This document shows, one piece after another, positions 17,653 through 30,046 of a DNA stretch of 64,000 nucleotides (positions are counted from its first letter, which is position 1; each line of letters begins with the position of its first letter). Source of the stretch: Caldinitratiruptor microaerophilus. Lineage in GTDB: Bacteria; Bacillota; Sulfobacillia; Symbiobacteriales; ZC4RG38. The DNA lies in assembly GCF_025999835.1 (NCBI RefSeq), contig NZ_AP025628.1:1612001-1676000 (forward strand), given 5' to 3'. Both the position numbers and the translations under genes were made by a program. The notes beneath the pieces are model-generated. The model was given only the letters and a program-made list of their open reading frames with translations, was not told where the DNA came from and ran no database searches.

Positions 17653-19179
17653 TCATCCCTCCGTGCCGGCGACCGCGGCGAGGGAGGGCCTGGCCAGGAT
17701 CCGGCGCAGCTCGTCCCCCTCCATGGACTCCCGGTCCTCGAGGATCTCGGCGACTCCGCCCAGGACCGCACGGTGCTGCTGCAGGTAGGCCCGAACGGCC
17801 TCCTCCTGCTCCTGCACCACCTTCGAGATGACCTCGTTCACCCGGGCGCGGTCGGCGCTCTCCATGTCCACCACGCCCATCTCGCTGAGCCCGCTCTCCA
17901 CGATCTGCCGCGCCAGGTGCACGACCTTCTCGAAGTCCGACTGGGCGCCGGTGGAGCGGCTGCCGAAGACGACGTCCTCGGCGATCGCCCCGGCGAGTGC
18001 CACGCGGATCTGGCCTTCCAGCATCTCCCGGGTATACAGGTACCGGTCGTTCTCGGGATGCGAGCGCACGTAGCCCATGGCCCGCCCGCGCGGCGTGATG
18101 GTCACGGAAGCGACGCTGCCCGGCTCGACCCACTCGGCCACGACCGCGTGCCCGGCCTCGTGGACGGCGACCCGCCGCTTCTCCTCGGGCGTGGGCCGCC
18201 GGTCGACCTTCTCCCCGAGGATCACCTTGTCGATGGCCTCGACGAGGTGGCGCTGCTCGATGGCCTCCGCGCCCTCTCGCAGGGCCAGGATGGCCGCCTC
18301 GTTCGTCAGGCTCTCGAGCTGGGCGCCCGAGAAGCCGAAGGTCTGCCGGGCGATCTGCTCCAGGTCGACGTCCGGGCCCAGGGGCTTCTGCCGGACGTGG
18401 ATCTCCAGGATGGCCAGCCGGCCCTTGAGGTCGGGGAGGTCCACCTGGACGATGCGGTCGAACCGGCCCGGCCGCAGGAGCGCCGGGTCGAGGAGGTCCG
18501 GCCGGTTCGTCGCGCCGACGACGACGATCTGGACGTCGGCGTCCGTCTGGATGCCGTCCATCTCGACGAGGAGCTGGTTCAGCGTCTGGTCGTACTCGAG
18601 GTGGCTCTGGTGCGCCCCTCGCCGGCCGCCCAGCACCTCGAGCTCGTCCAGGAAGATGATCGCGCTCGCCTTCCCGGCGTGCCGCGCCATCTCCCGGGCC
18701 CGGCGGAACAGGTCCCGCACCCGGCTGGCGCCCACGCCGGCGTACATCTCGACGAACTCGCTGCCGCTGGCCGCCAGGAACACGCTGTCGGTGTACGAGG
18801 CGGCCGCCTTGGCCAGGAGGGTCTTGCCCGTCCCCGGCGGGCCGGTCAGGAGGATCCCCTTCAGGGGCCGGATGCCCAGCTGGCGGATCCGGTCGCGCTG
18901 GACCACGAAGTCCAGCGCCTCCTTCAGCTCCTTCTTGGCGGTCTCCTGGCCCCCGATCTCGTCGAAGTCGACCCGCGGGATGGCTCCCGGGCCGGCGGCG
19001 GCGCGGGCCCGCGTGGGGGCGCGGAGGCCGGGAACCTGGGAGAAGAGGAAGAACAGGCCCGCCAGCGCGAAGGCGGGGAGCACGTTGTAGCCCTGCAGTC
19101 CCAGGAACACCCCGATACCCAGAGCCGCCCCCAGGGCGATCTCGGCGAGCCCCGGCCGCTGCCGCAACGGTTCCCTCAC
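17653..19179 (-). CDS. Short FtsH-like membrane AAA+ metalloprotease
   Basis: 508 residues, about 100 shorter than ordinary FtsH. Two hydrophobic segments (about 12-30 and 34-50) lie nearly back to back, so the normal extracytoplasmic domain of roughly 70 residues is missing. The AAA module has Walker A GPPGTGKT, Walker B IIFLDELEVLGGRRG (ordinary FtsH has DEID) and the second region of homology ATNRPDLLDPALLRPGRFDR. The zinc protease motif HEAGHAV is intact. It overlaps by 4 bases the gene at 19176-19712, whose product has one membrane helix and an outside domain. That neighbour may supply the missing domain in trans; this is inference. Expected role: degradation of membrane and short-lived proteins. 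Confidence 0.88.
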   Translation of the reverse strand: MREPLRQRPGLAEIALGAALGIGVFLGLQGYNVLPAFALAGLFFLFSQVPGLRAPTRARAAAGPGAIPRVDFDEIGGQETAKKELKEALDFVVQRDRIRQLGIRPLKGILLTGPPGTGKTLLAKAAASYTDSVFLAASGSEFVEMYAGVGASRVRDLFRRAREMARHAGKASAIIFLDELEVLGGRRGAHQSHLEYDQTLNQLLVEMDGIQTDADVQIVVVGATNRPDLLDPALLRPGRFDRIVQVDLPDLKGRLAILEIHVRQKPLGPDVDLEQIARQTFGFSGAQLESLTNEAAILALREGAEAIEQRHLVEAIDKVILGEKVDRRPTPEEKRRVAVHEAGHAVVAEWVEPGSVASVTITPRGRAMGYVRSHPENDRYLYTREMLEGQIRVALAGAIAEDVVFGSRSTGAQSDFEKVVHLARQIVESGLSEMGVVDMESADRARVNEVISKVVQEQEEAVRAYLQQHRAVLGGVAEILEDRESMEGDELRRILARPSLAAVAGTEG

Positions 19180-19712
19180 CTCCTGCCCGCCGGGCCGTCG
19201 GGCCGCGGCAGGACCGCGTACAGGTAGTCCGATCCCTCGTGCAGTTGCAGGTACAGGCGGTCCGGGTCGATGAACACCCGTGCCCGGTCCAGCCCGAGGG
19301 CCCGTGCCCGCTCCTCCACCCGGTCGACGAGGTCGCCGTACCGTCCCGTCGCCAGCGCCTCCTGGAGGAGCGGGTTGATGCGGTAGAACGCCTCCTCAAG
19401 CGCCGGGCTGCGGCGGTCGGCCACCTCGAGCCGGAACGGCTCGCCGCCCAGGATGCGGGCGACCCCCTCGTAGAGGTGCCGGTACGTGCGGGAGAGGTCC
19501 GGCACGTCCCGCAGTTCCACACGGAGGACCCGGGTCCCGGCCACCGTGTCCTCGCTGTACCCCAGGACCTCGGGCTGGCTGCGGAGGAATCCCTGCAGCG
19601 GCTCCTCCCGGGTGACCGCGCGCAGGCCCCAGCTGGCGGCCAGGAGCAGGGCCAGCGTGGCGACGAGGCTGCCCGCCACCCAGCGCCACCTGAGGTTCCG
19701 CAGCTGCTCCAA
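19176..19712 (-). CDS. Membrane-anchored protein of unknown function, partner of the short FtsH
   Basis: 178 residues: a basic start, one membrane helix at about 10-30, then an outside domain of about 145 residues with mixed helix and strand and no cysteines. Not recognised as a known family. It overlaps the FtsH-like gene by 4 bases, so the two are translationally coupled. Because that FtsH lacks its extracytoplasmic domain, this protein is a natural candidate for a detached substrate-recognition or assembly domain. Confidence 0.65.
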   Translation of the reverse strand: MEQLRNLRWRWVAGSLVATLALLLAASWGLRAVTREEPLQGFLRSQPEVLGYSEDTVAGTRVLRVELRDVPDLSRTYRHLYEGVARILGGEPFRLEVADRRSPALEEAFYRINPLLQEALATGRYGDLVDRVEERARALGLDRARVFIDPDRLYLQLHEGSDYLYAVLPRPDGPAGRR

Positions 19713-19768
19713 CGCGGCGCTCCCCCCGGGAACGGAGCTTCACATAATCCGGCCAAAGGGCACCCCAA

Positions 19769-21178
<1,410 letters not shown>

Positions 21179-21222
21179 GTGATCCCTTCCCTCCAGCCGG
21201 AACTACCGTCCGCGTGCCGCAT

Positions 21223-21330
21223 CAGCCCGAGGCCCGCAGATCGTCCCGCGCAAGGTCGGCCGCGAAATCCGCCGGATCGATGTCAAGGACGCGGACTCCG
21301 GCCTCCTCCAGCGCGATTCTATCGTACACG
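21223..21330 (-). CDS. Possible 35-residue open frame upstream of rimO (weak)
   Basis: A short frame begins with GTG-TAC-GAT near 21330 and ends at a TGA near 21223, with third-position GC preference like real genes here. The product is acidic (YDRIALEEAGVRVLDIDPAD region). There is no convincing ribosome-binding site and no recognised family. It may be the remnant of a larger gene or leader sequence of rimO. Confidence 0.2.
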
Positions 21331-21383
21331 AGGGAGTTACATGGAGCCAGCCGTGCCACACTCGTGCGCAAGCGAAAAGAACG

Positions 21384-21419
21384 AGGTGTGGCCGGCCGCA
21401 CGCGCGGCCGGCCACACCT
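21384..21419 (-). terminator. Strong intrinsic terminator after isocitrate lyase
   Basis: Two perfect 16-base arms (21384-21399 and 21404-21419) with a 4-base loop, followed on the minus strand by CGTTCTTTTCG. It lies 33 bases beyond the aceA stop. Confidence 0.85.
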
Positions 21420-21452
21420 CCGCCCTCCGGTGGGACGGCCCGGTCGGGACCG

Positions 21453-22766
21453 TCACCTGCGCAGTGCCGTCTGGAACTGCTCCTCCTCCGTCGACCCCCG
21501 CAGGGCCAGCGTCGAGCTCTGGCCGCCGGAGACGACCTCGGAGACGAGGTCGAAGTAGCCCGTGCCGACCTCCCGCTGGTGCTTGGTGGCCGTGTAGCCA
21601 TACCGCTCCAGCTCGAACTCCCGCTGCTGCAGGCGCACGTAGGCGGTCATCCCCTCCTCGGCGTAGCCGCGGGCCAGCTCGAACATCGAGGCGTTCAGGG
21701 CGTGGAAGCCGGCCAGGGTGATGAACTGGAACTTGTAGCCCATCGCACCGAGCTCCCGCTGGAAGCGGGCGATGGTGTCGTCGTCGAGGTGGCGCTTCCA
21801 GTTGAAGGACGGCGAGCAATTGTAGGCGAGGAGCTTGCCCGGGAACTCCCGGTGGATGGCCTCGGCGAAGCGGCGGGCTTCCTCGAGGTCGGGTCGGGAG
21901 GTCTCGAACCACAGGAGGTCGGCATACGGCGCGTAGGCCAGCGCCCGGCGGATCGCCTGATCCAGGCCGGCCCGCACCACGAAGAAGCCCTCCGGCGTGC
22001 GCTCGCCGGTGAGGAACTCGTGGTCCCGGGGGTCGATGTCGCTCGTGAGGAGCGTCGCGCCCAGGGCGTCCGTGCGGGCCACGAGGATCGTGGGCACCCC
22101 CATCACGTCGGCGGCCAGGCGGGCGGCGGTCAGGGTGCGGATGAACTGGCCCGTCGGCACCAGCACCTTGCCGCCCATGTGGCCGCACTTCTTCTCGGCG
22201 GCCAGCTGGTCCTCGAAGTGGACCCCCGCTGCCCCGGCCTCGATCATCGCCTTCATCAGCTCGAAGGCGTTCAGCGGGCCGCCGAACCCGGCCTCGGCGT
22301 CGGCGACGATCGGGGCCAGCCAGTACGTGTCGTCCCGCCCCTCGGCCCAGTGGATCTGGTCGGCCCGCCGCAGGGCGTTGTTGATCCGCCGGACCACGGC
22401 GGGGCCGCTGTTCGAGGGGTACAGGCTCTGGTCGGGGTACACCTGCTCGGCCAGGTTCGCGTCGGCCGCCACCTGCCAGCCGCTCAGGTAGATCGCCTTG
22501 AGGCCGGCCTTTACCATCTGGACGGCCTGGCCCCCCGTCAGGGCGCCCAGCGCCGCCACGTAGTCCTCCGTGTGCAGGAGGTGCCACAGGCGCTCGGCCC
22601 CCAGCCGGGCCAGCGTGTATTCCACGGGGACCGACCCCCGGAGCCGCACCACGTCCTCGGCGCTGTAGTCACGCCGGATGCCGCGCCAGCGCTCGCTTGT
22701 CGCCCACTCGCGCGCCAGGCGCTCTGCCTGCTCCCGCACCTGCTCCTGCCGGCTCTCCTGGGTCAT
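21453..22766 (-). CDS. aceA: Isocitrate lyase
   Basis: 437 residues from ATG 22766. The catalytic signature KKCGHMGGK is present, with metal-binding and substrate regions in [15 protein letters not shown] and YNCSPSFNW. It cleaves isocitrate to succinate and glyoxylate, the first step of the glyoxylate shunt. It lies 19 bases downstream of malate synthase in the same direction, so the pair forms an operon for growth on acetate or other C2 precursors, ending in the terminator at 21384-21419. Confidence 0.96.
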   Translation of the reverse strand: MTQESRQEQVREQAERLAREWATSERWRGIRRDYSAEDVVRLRGSVPVEYTLARLGAERLWHLLHTEDYVAALGALTGGQAVQMVKAGLKAIYLSGWQVAADANLAEQVYPDQSLYPSNSGPAVVRRINNALRRADQIHWAEGRDDTYWLAPIVADAEAGFGGPLNAFELMKAMIEAGAAGVHFEDQLAAEKKCGHMGGKVLVPTGQFIRTLTAARLAADVMGVPTILVARTDALGATLLTSDIDPRDHEFLTGERTPEGFFVVRAGLDQAIRRALAYAPYADLLWFETSRPDLEEARRFAEAIHREFPGKLLAYNCSPSFNWKRHLDDDTIARFQRELGAMGYKFQFITLAGFHALNASMFELARGYAEEGMTAYVRLQQREFELERYGYTATKHQREVGTGYFDLVSEVVSGGQSSTLALRGSTEEEQFQTALRR

Positions 22767-22785
22767 CCCCGATATCCCCTTTCGG

Positions 22786-24381
<1,596 letters not shown>

Positions 24382-24724
24382 CCGTCCGACCTCCGCTCGT
24401 CGTCGTCGGAGAACCTCTCTCACTCCCGCCTCTGGACCCTGTATATAGCGGCCCCGGCAGGGAAACGGTAAGCGATCCGCGATGAATGGTCGCTATGCGC
24501 GCATGAAACGCCGGGCTGCGGGAAGCGGGCGTTCGGAGAGAGGATTCCCGCGGCCGGTATCGTATAGTAAAACCGCATAGTTTGTCCATTCGTGCGAGCC
24601 TGTCTCCCGAGGGGGTGGGAGTGGCCGGCACGGTTGGCGTGCTGTCGGTTCGTGTGTCTAACAAATTAGAAGACGGGGGCTTTCCCGAGCGGTGCCCCGA
24701 TTCCCGAGGGAGGAGGAAGGACGT
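24382..24724. other. Intergenic region between divergent aceBA and coxSLM operons
   Basis: 343 bases carrying control signals for two divergent operons. Its middle (24550-24590) is less GC-rich. No small gene or known riboswitch was recognised. The stretch just before coxS has a short GGGGC/GCCCC hairpin (about 24676-24706) followed by the strong ribosome-binding site GGAGGAGGAAGGA. Confidence 0.5.
24561..24588 (-). promoter_or_regulatory. Possible promoter for the glyoxylate-shunt operon
   Basis: On the minus strand TGGACA (24588-24583), 16 bases, then TATACG (24566-24561). Moderate match to sigma-A consensus, giving a 5' leader of about 175 bases before aceB. Confidence 0.3.
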
Positions 24725-25204
24725 TTGGCCCGGATCACGGTCACGGTCAACGGCGTGCGATACGAGCACGACGTGCCGCCGCGGCTCCCCCTGGCGTACT
24801 ACCTGCGGGACGTGCTGGGGCTCACCGGGACGCACGTGGGGTGCGACACGTCGAGCTGTGGCGCCTGCACGGTCCTCATGGACGGCAAGGCGGTGAAGTC
24901 CTGCACGGTGCTCGCGGTGCAGGCCGACGGCTCGTCCATCACCACGGTGGAAGGCCTGGCGGCCCCGGGCTCCCTCCACCCCGTGCAGGAGGCGTTCTGG
25001 GAAGAACACGGCCTCCAGTGCGGCTTCTGCACGCCTGGCATGATCATGGCCGCGGTCCAGCTCCTGGACCGCAACCCGAGCCCCACCGACGACGAGATCC
25101 GCCGCGGGCTGGAAGGGAACCTGTGCCGGTGCACCGGCTACCACAACATCGTCCGCGCTGTCAAGAGCGCCGCCGCAAAACTGCAATCTCAGGCGGCGGA
25201 CTGA
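24725..25204 (+). CDS. CO dehydrogenase-like [2Fe-2S] small subunit (CoxS family)
   Basis: 159 residues from TTG 24725 behind an excellent ribosome-binding site. The plant-type [2Fe-2S] motif [10 protein letters not shown] plus a downstream Cys is followed by the second cluster domain QCGFCTPG and NLCRCTGY. This is the electron-transfer subunit of xanthine-oxidase-family molybdenum hydroxylases. It leads an S-L-M operon; the usual medium subunit comes last here. Substrate follows that of the large subunit. Confidence 0.93.
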   Translation: MARITVTVNGVRYEHDVPPRLPLAYYLRDVLGLTGTHVGCDTSSCGACTVLMDGKAVKSCTVLAVQADGSSITTVEGLAAPGSLHPVQEAFWEEHGLQCGFCTPGMIMAAVQLLDRNPSPTDDEIRRGLEGNLCRCTGYHNIVRAVKSAAAKLQSQAAD

Positions 25205-25220
25205 GAGGGGAGGCAGGCGA

Positions 25221-27587
25221 ATGGCTGGATCTCCGACCGGCATCGGCGCCCGGGTCCGCCGCAAGGAGGACCCCCGCCTCATCACGGGGGCGGCCACCTA
25301 CACCGACGACATCCAGCTCCCCGGCATGCTCTACGCGCAGATGGTGCGCAGCCCGCACGCCCACGCCCGGATCGTGGGCGTCCACAAGGAGGATGCCCTG
25401 GCTGTCTCCGGCGTGGTCGGCGTCTACACCTTCGACGACCTGAAGGACGCGTTCAAGGCCCCCCTGCCCTGCGGCTGGGCGGCCTATCCCCACCTCAAGA
25501 ACCCGCCGCACTGGCCGCTGGCCACCGGCAAGGTCCGGCACGTGGGCGAGGTCGTGGCCGTCGTCGTCGCCCATGACCGCATGGCCGCGCGGGATGCGGC
25601 GGAGCTCGTCCGGGTGGACTACGAGCCGCTGCCTGCCGTGGTCGACCTGGAGGACGCGCTGAATCCGGCGTCGCCCCGGGTCCACGACGAACTGGCCGAC
25701 AACGTGTCGTTCACGTTCGACTTCGCCTCGCCGGGCGTGGAGGAGGCCTTCCGCACCGCCGAGGTCACGGTGAAGCAGCGGTACTACCAGCAGCGCCTGG
25801 TGCCCAACGCGATGGAGCCCCGGGCCGTGGTGGCGGACTACCGGCCCCGGACCGGCGAGCTCACGCTCTGGAGCTCGACCCAGATCCCCCACCTCCTCAA
25901 GATCTTCCTCTCCGGCCTCCTGGGTGTCCCCGAGCACCAGCTGCGGGTGGTGGCCCCGGAGGTGGGCGGCGGCTTCGGCTCCAAGCTCCAGGTCTACCCG
26001 GAGGAGGTCGCGGTGGCCGCACTGGCCATGCGCCTCGGCCGGCCGGTGAAGTGGACCATGGAGCGCCGGGAGGAGTTCGTCTCCACCCACCACGGGCGCG
26101 AGGGCTTCGTGGACATGGAGTTCGCCGCCCGGCGGGACGGCACGATCACGGGTATCCGGGTGAACTGGGTCGCGGACATGGGCGCGTACAACCTCCTCAA
26201 CGGCCCGTACGTCCCGATCCTGGGCTTCATCGTCATGCCCGGCCCGTACCGGAACAAGAACCTCGAGGTCCACATCAAGGGCGTGTTCACGAACAAGACG
26301 CCCACCGACGCCTACCGGGGCGCCGGCCGCCCGGAGGCCACCTTCTTCCTCGAGCGGACGATGGACCTCCTGGCAGCCGCCTGCGGCCTGGACCCTGTGG
26401 AGATCCGGCGCCGGAACCTCATCCGCAAGGAGGAGTTCCCGTTCACGACGGCCACGGGCCTGACCTACGACTCGGGCGACTACCACCTCTCGCTCGACAG
26501 GGCCCTGGAGATCGTGGGCTACGACAGGCTGCGCGAGGAGCAGGCCCGGCGGCGGCAGCAGGGCGGGAAGCTTCTCGGCATCGGCATCAGCACCTACATC
26601 GAGGCGTGCGGCCTGGCGCCGTCGCAGGCCACGGCCGGCAGCGCCTACGGCGCCCACCTGTACGAGTCGGCCGAGGTGCGGGTCCACCACACCGGCAAGG
26701 TGACGGTCTTCACCGGTTCCTCCTCACACGGGCAGGGCCACGAGACCGCCTGGGCGCAGATCGTCTCCGACCGCCTCGGGATCCCGCTGGAGGACGTCGA
26801 GGTCGTCCACGGCGACACCGCCCGCGGCCCGCTCGGCCTGGGCACGTACGGCAGCCGGAGCCTGGTCGTGGGCGGCACCGCCCTCTACAAGGCGCTGGAC
26901 AAGATCCGGGACAAGGCCCGGATGATCGCCGCCCACAAGCTCGAGTGCCATCCGGACGACATCGAGTTCGGGGAGAGCAAGCTGTACGTCCGCGGGGCGC
27001 CGGACCGCGCCGTGGCGTTCGCGGACATCGCCGCCGCCGCCAACCTCGGCTCGCACGCCGGCGTTCCGCAGGGCATGGAGCCGGGTCTCGAGGCGACCGT
27101 GTTCTTCTCGCCCGAGAACTTCAGCTTCCCGGCCGGCGCGCACGTCTGCGTGGCGGAGGTCGACCCGGACACCGGCAAGGTCCAGATCCTGCGCTACGTG
27201 GCCGTCGACGACGCCGGAGTCATCGTCAACCCGCTCCTGGCCGAGGGCCAGGTGCACGGCGGCATCGCCCAGGGCATCGCCCAGGCGCTCTTCGAAGAGC
27301 TCCGCTACGACGAGAACGGGCAGCCGCTGGGCGCCTCGCTCATGGACTACGCGGTGCCCACCGCCGCCGACCTGCCGGACTTCGAGTCCCACTTCATCTC
27401 CGTCCCCGCCACATCCAACCCGATGGGCGCGAAGGGCATCGGCGAGGCCGGCACCATCGCCTCGACGGCGGCCGTGGTGAACGCCGTGGTCGACGCGCTG
27501 AGCCATCTGGGCGTCCGGGACATCGAGATGCCGCTCACCCCGCCGCGGGTGTGGCGGGCCATCCAGAAGGCGAAGGGAGGGCGCTGA
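25221..27587 (+). CDS. Form-II CO dehydrogenase-like molybdenum large subunit (CoxL family)
   Basis: 788 residues. A xanthine-oxidase-family catalytic subunit with the N-terminal [13 protein letters not shown] start, VGGGFGSK and the active-site loop [12 protein letters not shown]. That loop is the form-II type (AYRGAGR); true high-activity CO dehydrogenases (form I) have AYxCSFR. The C-terminal GIGEAG catalytic glutamate is present. It uses molybdopterin cytosine dinucleotide. Form-II enzymes have uncertain or slow CO activity and may oxidise other small molecules. No coxD/E/F/G maturation genes follow within the window. The gap to coxS is 16 bases and to coxM 4 bases. Confidence 0.92.
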   Translation: MAGSPTGIGARVRRKEDPRLITGAATYTDDIQLPGMLYAQMVRSPHAHARIVGVHKEDALAVSGVVGVYTFDDLKDAFKAPLPCGWAAYPHLKNPPHWPLATGKVRHVGEVVAVVVAHDRMAARDAAELVRVDYEPLPAVVDLEDALNPASPRVHDELADNVSFTFDFASPGVEEAFRTAEVTVKQRYYQQRLVPNAMEPRAVVADYRPRTGELTLWSSTQIPHLLKIFLSGLLGVPEHQLRVVAPEVGGGFGSKLQVYPEEVAVAALAMRLGRPVKWTMERREEFVSTHHGREGFVDMEFAARRDGTITGIRVNWVADMGAYNLLNGPYVPILGFIVMPGPYRNKNLEVHIKGVFTNKTPTDAYRGAGRPEATFFLERTMDLLAAACGLDPVEIRRRNLIRKEEFPFTTATGLTYDSGDYHLSLDRALEIVGYDRLREEQARRRQQGGKLLGIGISTYIEACGLAPSQATAGSAYGAHLYESAEVRVHHTGKVTVFTGSSSHGQGHETAWAQIVSDRLGIPLEDVEVVHGDTARGPLGLGTYGSRSLVVGGTALYKALDKIRDKARMIAAHKLECHPDDIEFGESKLYVRGAPDRAVAFADIAAAANLGSHAGVPQGMEPGLEATVFFSPENFSFPAGAHVCVAEVDPDTGKVQILRYVAVDDAGVIVNPLLAEGQVHGGIAQGIAQALFEELRYDENGQPLGASLMDYAVPTAADLPDFESHFISVPATSNPMGAKGIGEAGTIASTAAVVNAVVDALSHLGVRDIEMPLTPPRVWRAIQKAKGGR

Positions 27588-27591
27588 CGCC

Positions 27592-28461
27592 GTGTTTCCC
27601 GCCGAGTTCGACTACTACCGGCCCGACAGCCTGCAGGGCGCCCTGGACCTCCTGAGCCGGTTCGGGGACGACGCCCGCATCCTGGCGGGCGGTCACAGCC
27701 TCCTCCCGGCGATGCGCCTGCGGCTCGCCCAGCCCAAGGTCCTGATCGACATCGGGCGACTGCGCGACCTCGCCTACATCCGGGAGGAGAACGGCGAGGT
27801 CGCCGTCGGCGCGCTCACCACCCATTACGAGGTGGAGACGTCTTCCCTCCTCGAAGCCCGGGCCACGGCTTTCCCCGACGCCGCGAAGGTCCTGGCCGAC
27901 GTGCAGGTCCGCAACCGGGGCACCGTGGGCGGGGCCCTCGCCCACGCCGACCCCGCCGCCGACTACCCGGCCGTGGTGCTGGCGCTGGGCGGCCGCGTGG
28001 TGTTCACCGGACCGTCCGGCAAGCGCTCCGTCGCAGCCGACGACCTCTTCGTCGGGCCCTTCACCACGGCGATCCGGCCGGGCGAGATCCTCACCGAACT
28101 CCGCATCCCGGCCCAGGGCCCCGGCACCGGCAGCGCGTACGTGAAGTTCGTCCGCCGCGCCTCGGACTACGGGATGGCCGGGGTGGCGGCCCGGATCACG
28201 GTCGACGGGGCCGGCGTCTGCCGCGAGGCCCGCGTCGCCGTCACGTGCGTGGGACCCACCGCCTACCGTGCGACGGAGACCGAGAAGGCGCTGGTGGGGC
28301 AGCGCCTCACCGACGACGTCATCGCGGCGGCCGCCGAGAAGGCCGTGGCGGGCGTCGACGTCGCCGACGACCCTTACGTCCCTGCCGACTACCGATCGCA
28401 CCTCGCACGGGTCATCGCCCGCCGGGCGATCGCCGCCGCCCGGGACCGGGCGAGCCGTTGA
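27592..28461 (+). CDS. CO dehydrogenase-like FAD subunit (CoxM family)
   Basis: 289 residues from a GTG start. FAD-binding motifs AGGHSLLPAMRLRL (about 32-45) and VRNRGTVGGALAHADPAADY (about 104-123), followed by the CO dehydrogenase flavoprotein C-terminal domain. It takes electrons from the CoxS clusters to quinone or another acceptor. Last gene of the coxSLM-like operon; a hairpin at 28511-28545 may end transcription. Confidence 0.93.
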   Translation: MFPAEFDYYRPDSLQGALDLLSRFGDDARILAGGHSLLPAMRLRLAQPKVLIDIGRLRDLAYIREENGEVAVGALTTHYEVETSSLLEARATAFPDAAKVLADVQVRNRGTVGGALAHADPAADYPAVVLALGGRVVFTGPSGKRSVAADDLFVGPFTTAIRPGEILTELRIPAQGPGTGSAYVKFVRRASDYGMAGVAARITVDGAGVCREARVAVTCVGPTAYRATETEKALVGQRLTDDVIAAAAEKAVAGVDVADDPYVPADYRSHLARVIARRAIAAARDRASR

Positions 28462-28510
28462 CACGCCGCAGCGGCGACCGTATCCTGATAGCGAGCCGAA
28501 GGGGGAGTTC

Positions 28511-28545
28511 GGCGCCTGCGGACCGGCACCGGTTCCGCAGGCGCC
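28511..28545 (+). terminator. Hairpin after the coxSLM-like operon
   Basis: Arms GGCGCCTGCGG (28511-28521) and CCGCAGGCGCC (28535-28545), with an inner ACCGG/CCGGT extension. Very stable but not followed by a T-run, so a Rho-independent role is plausible rather than certain. Confidence 0.5.
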
Positions 28546-28654
28546 CTGTCGCGGCCGGCCGATGGGGCGGGCGTCCGGCGAGCACGCTAACGTCGGGTCC
28601 CCACCGCCGCCCAGCAGGCGACCGGACCGCGCCAGCCACGAGGGGGCAGGGACG

Positions 28655-29596
28655 TTGCAGCACACGGAGCGGCCGCAGGGAGACGTGAAGCGCATCCTCT
28701 GGGGCATCCTCGCGCTCAACCTCGCCGTGGCGCTCGCCAAGGTGCTGTACGGCTGGGCGAGCCGGTCGGCGGCGATGGTCGCCGACGGCTTCCACTCCCT
28801 CTCGGACGGGACGTCGAACGTGATCGGCCTGGTCGGGATCACGCTGGCGCAGAAGCCCATCGACCGCACTCACCCGTACGGCCACAAGAAGTTCGAGACC
28901 TTCACCACCATCGGGATCGCCGCCCTGCTCCTGTTCGTCGCCTTCGAGGTGGTCACGGGGGTCGTGGACCGGATCCGCCACCCGGTGGCCCCGTCGGTCA
29001 CGGCTTGGAGCTTCGCCGTCATGCTCGCCACGATGGCCGTGAACGCGGGCGTGTACCTGTACGAGTCCCGGGCGGGGCGGCGCCTGGGCAGCGACTTCCT
29101 CGTGGCCGACTCCCTCCACACCCGCAGCGACATCCTGGTGAGCCTGTCGGTCCTGGCCGGGCTGGCGGGGGTGCGCCTGGGCCTGCCCTGGCTCGACTGG
29201 GCCGTGGCGCTCGTGATCGCCGGCCTGATCGCCTGGTCGGCGTGGGAGATCATCCGCGACGGCGCCAACGTCCTGTGCGACGCGGCCGTGTTCGACCCGG
29301 CCTTCATCGACCCGGTCGTGCGGTCGATCCCCGGCGTGCGCGAGGTGCACCAGATCCGCTCCCGGGGCCGGCACGACTCGGCCTACGTCGACCTGCACGT
29401 GCTCGTCGACCCGCACCTGCCAGTCGTGAAGGCCCACGACCTCGCCCACCGGATCGAGGAGGCCCTCAAGGGCCGCCTCCCCGCCGTGGTCGACGTCCTC
29501 GTGCACGTCGAGCCCGACCTGCCCGGGATGGAGCTGCCCGAGGAGCCCCGGATCGAGCCTGTAACGGCGCCGGCGCACGAGCATGCCGACCGGTGA
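28655..29596 (+). CDS. Cation diffusion facilitator family metal exporter
   Basis: 313 residues from TTG 28655; GTG 28687 is an alternative start. About six membrane helices to residue 210, then a cytoplasmic domain. Metal-site motifs are present in helix 2 (DGFHSLSDG) and helix 5 (ADSLHTRSD), giving the HxxxD pairs typical of Zn/Fe/Mn-exporting members. HTHPYGHKKFE is the conserved cytoplasmic loop. It exchanges divalent metal for protons at the cytoplasmic membrane. The exact metal cannot be read. Monocistronic by appearance. Confidence 0.88.
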   Translation: MQHTERPQGDVKRILWGILALNLAVALAKVLYGWASRSAAMVADGFHSLSDGTSNVIGLVGITLAQKPIDRTHPYGHKKFETFTTIGIAALLLFVAFEVVTGVVDRIRHPVAPSVTAWSFAVMLATMAVNAGVYLYESRAGRRLGSDFLVADSLHTRSDILVSLSVLAGLAGVRLGLPWLDWAVALVIAGLIAWSAWEIIRDGANVLCDAAVFDPAFIDPVVRSIPGVREVHQIRSRGRHDSAYVDLHVLVDPHLPVVKAHDLAHRIEEALKGRLPAVVDVLVHVEPDLPGMELPEEPRIEPVTAPAHEHADR

Positions 29597-29734
29597 CCCC
29601 GGGCTGGCCGGCATCCGGTCGACGAATCGCAGCTTCCAGCGTCCTCCACAGGAGACCCACATCCCCCCGGCGAATCTCTCCGGGCGGCGGGTGCGGACGG
29701 GCACCTGCCAGCCGAGGCGCCGGGGGGATGTCGC

Positions 29735-30046
29735 GTGCAGGTCACCGTCCGGCTCTACGCGGGGCTCTCGCAACTGGCCGGCCGGCCCCGCGCCGCGATC
29801 GACGTGCCGGAGCCCGCCACCGTGGCGGACGTCCTGCGCCGGCTGGGCGAGCTGCATCCCGGCCTGGCGCCCCACCTGGAGGGGGTCGTCGCGGTGGTCG
29901 GCGGGCGCCACGCCGGGCCGGGGGAGCCGGTGCCACCCGGCGAGGAGGTCGCGCTCGTCCGCCCGATGGCCGGCGGCTCGCAGCAGATTGCGCAGTCTGG
30001 CGCACGGAGCGGCAGCGAAAGGAGGCTGTCCCATGGCAGACCGTGA
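29735..30046 (+). CDS. MoaD/ThiS-family ubiquitin-like sulfur carrier with a C-terminal extension
   Basis: 103 residues from a GTG start. The beta-grasp fold (VTVRLYAGLSQLAG; ATVADVLRRLGELHP; VALVRPMAGG) matches MoaD, but the diglycine that should end the protein is followed by 22 more residues rich in Ser, Gln and Arg. The active form of MoaD/ThiS needs a free C-terminal GG for adenylation and thiocarboxylation, so either the tail is removed by a protease or the protein has another role. Its 3' end overlaps the acetamidase start by 14 bases, so that overlap may have created the tail. Possible link: molybdopterin synthesis for the several molybdoenzymes here. Confidence 0.75.
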   Translation: MQVTVRLYAGLSQLAGRPRAAIDVPEPATVADVLRRLGELHPGLAPHLEGVVAVVGGRHAGPGEPVPPGEEVALVRPMAGGSQQIAQSGARSGSERRLSHGRP

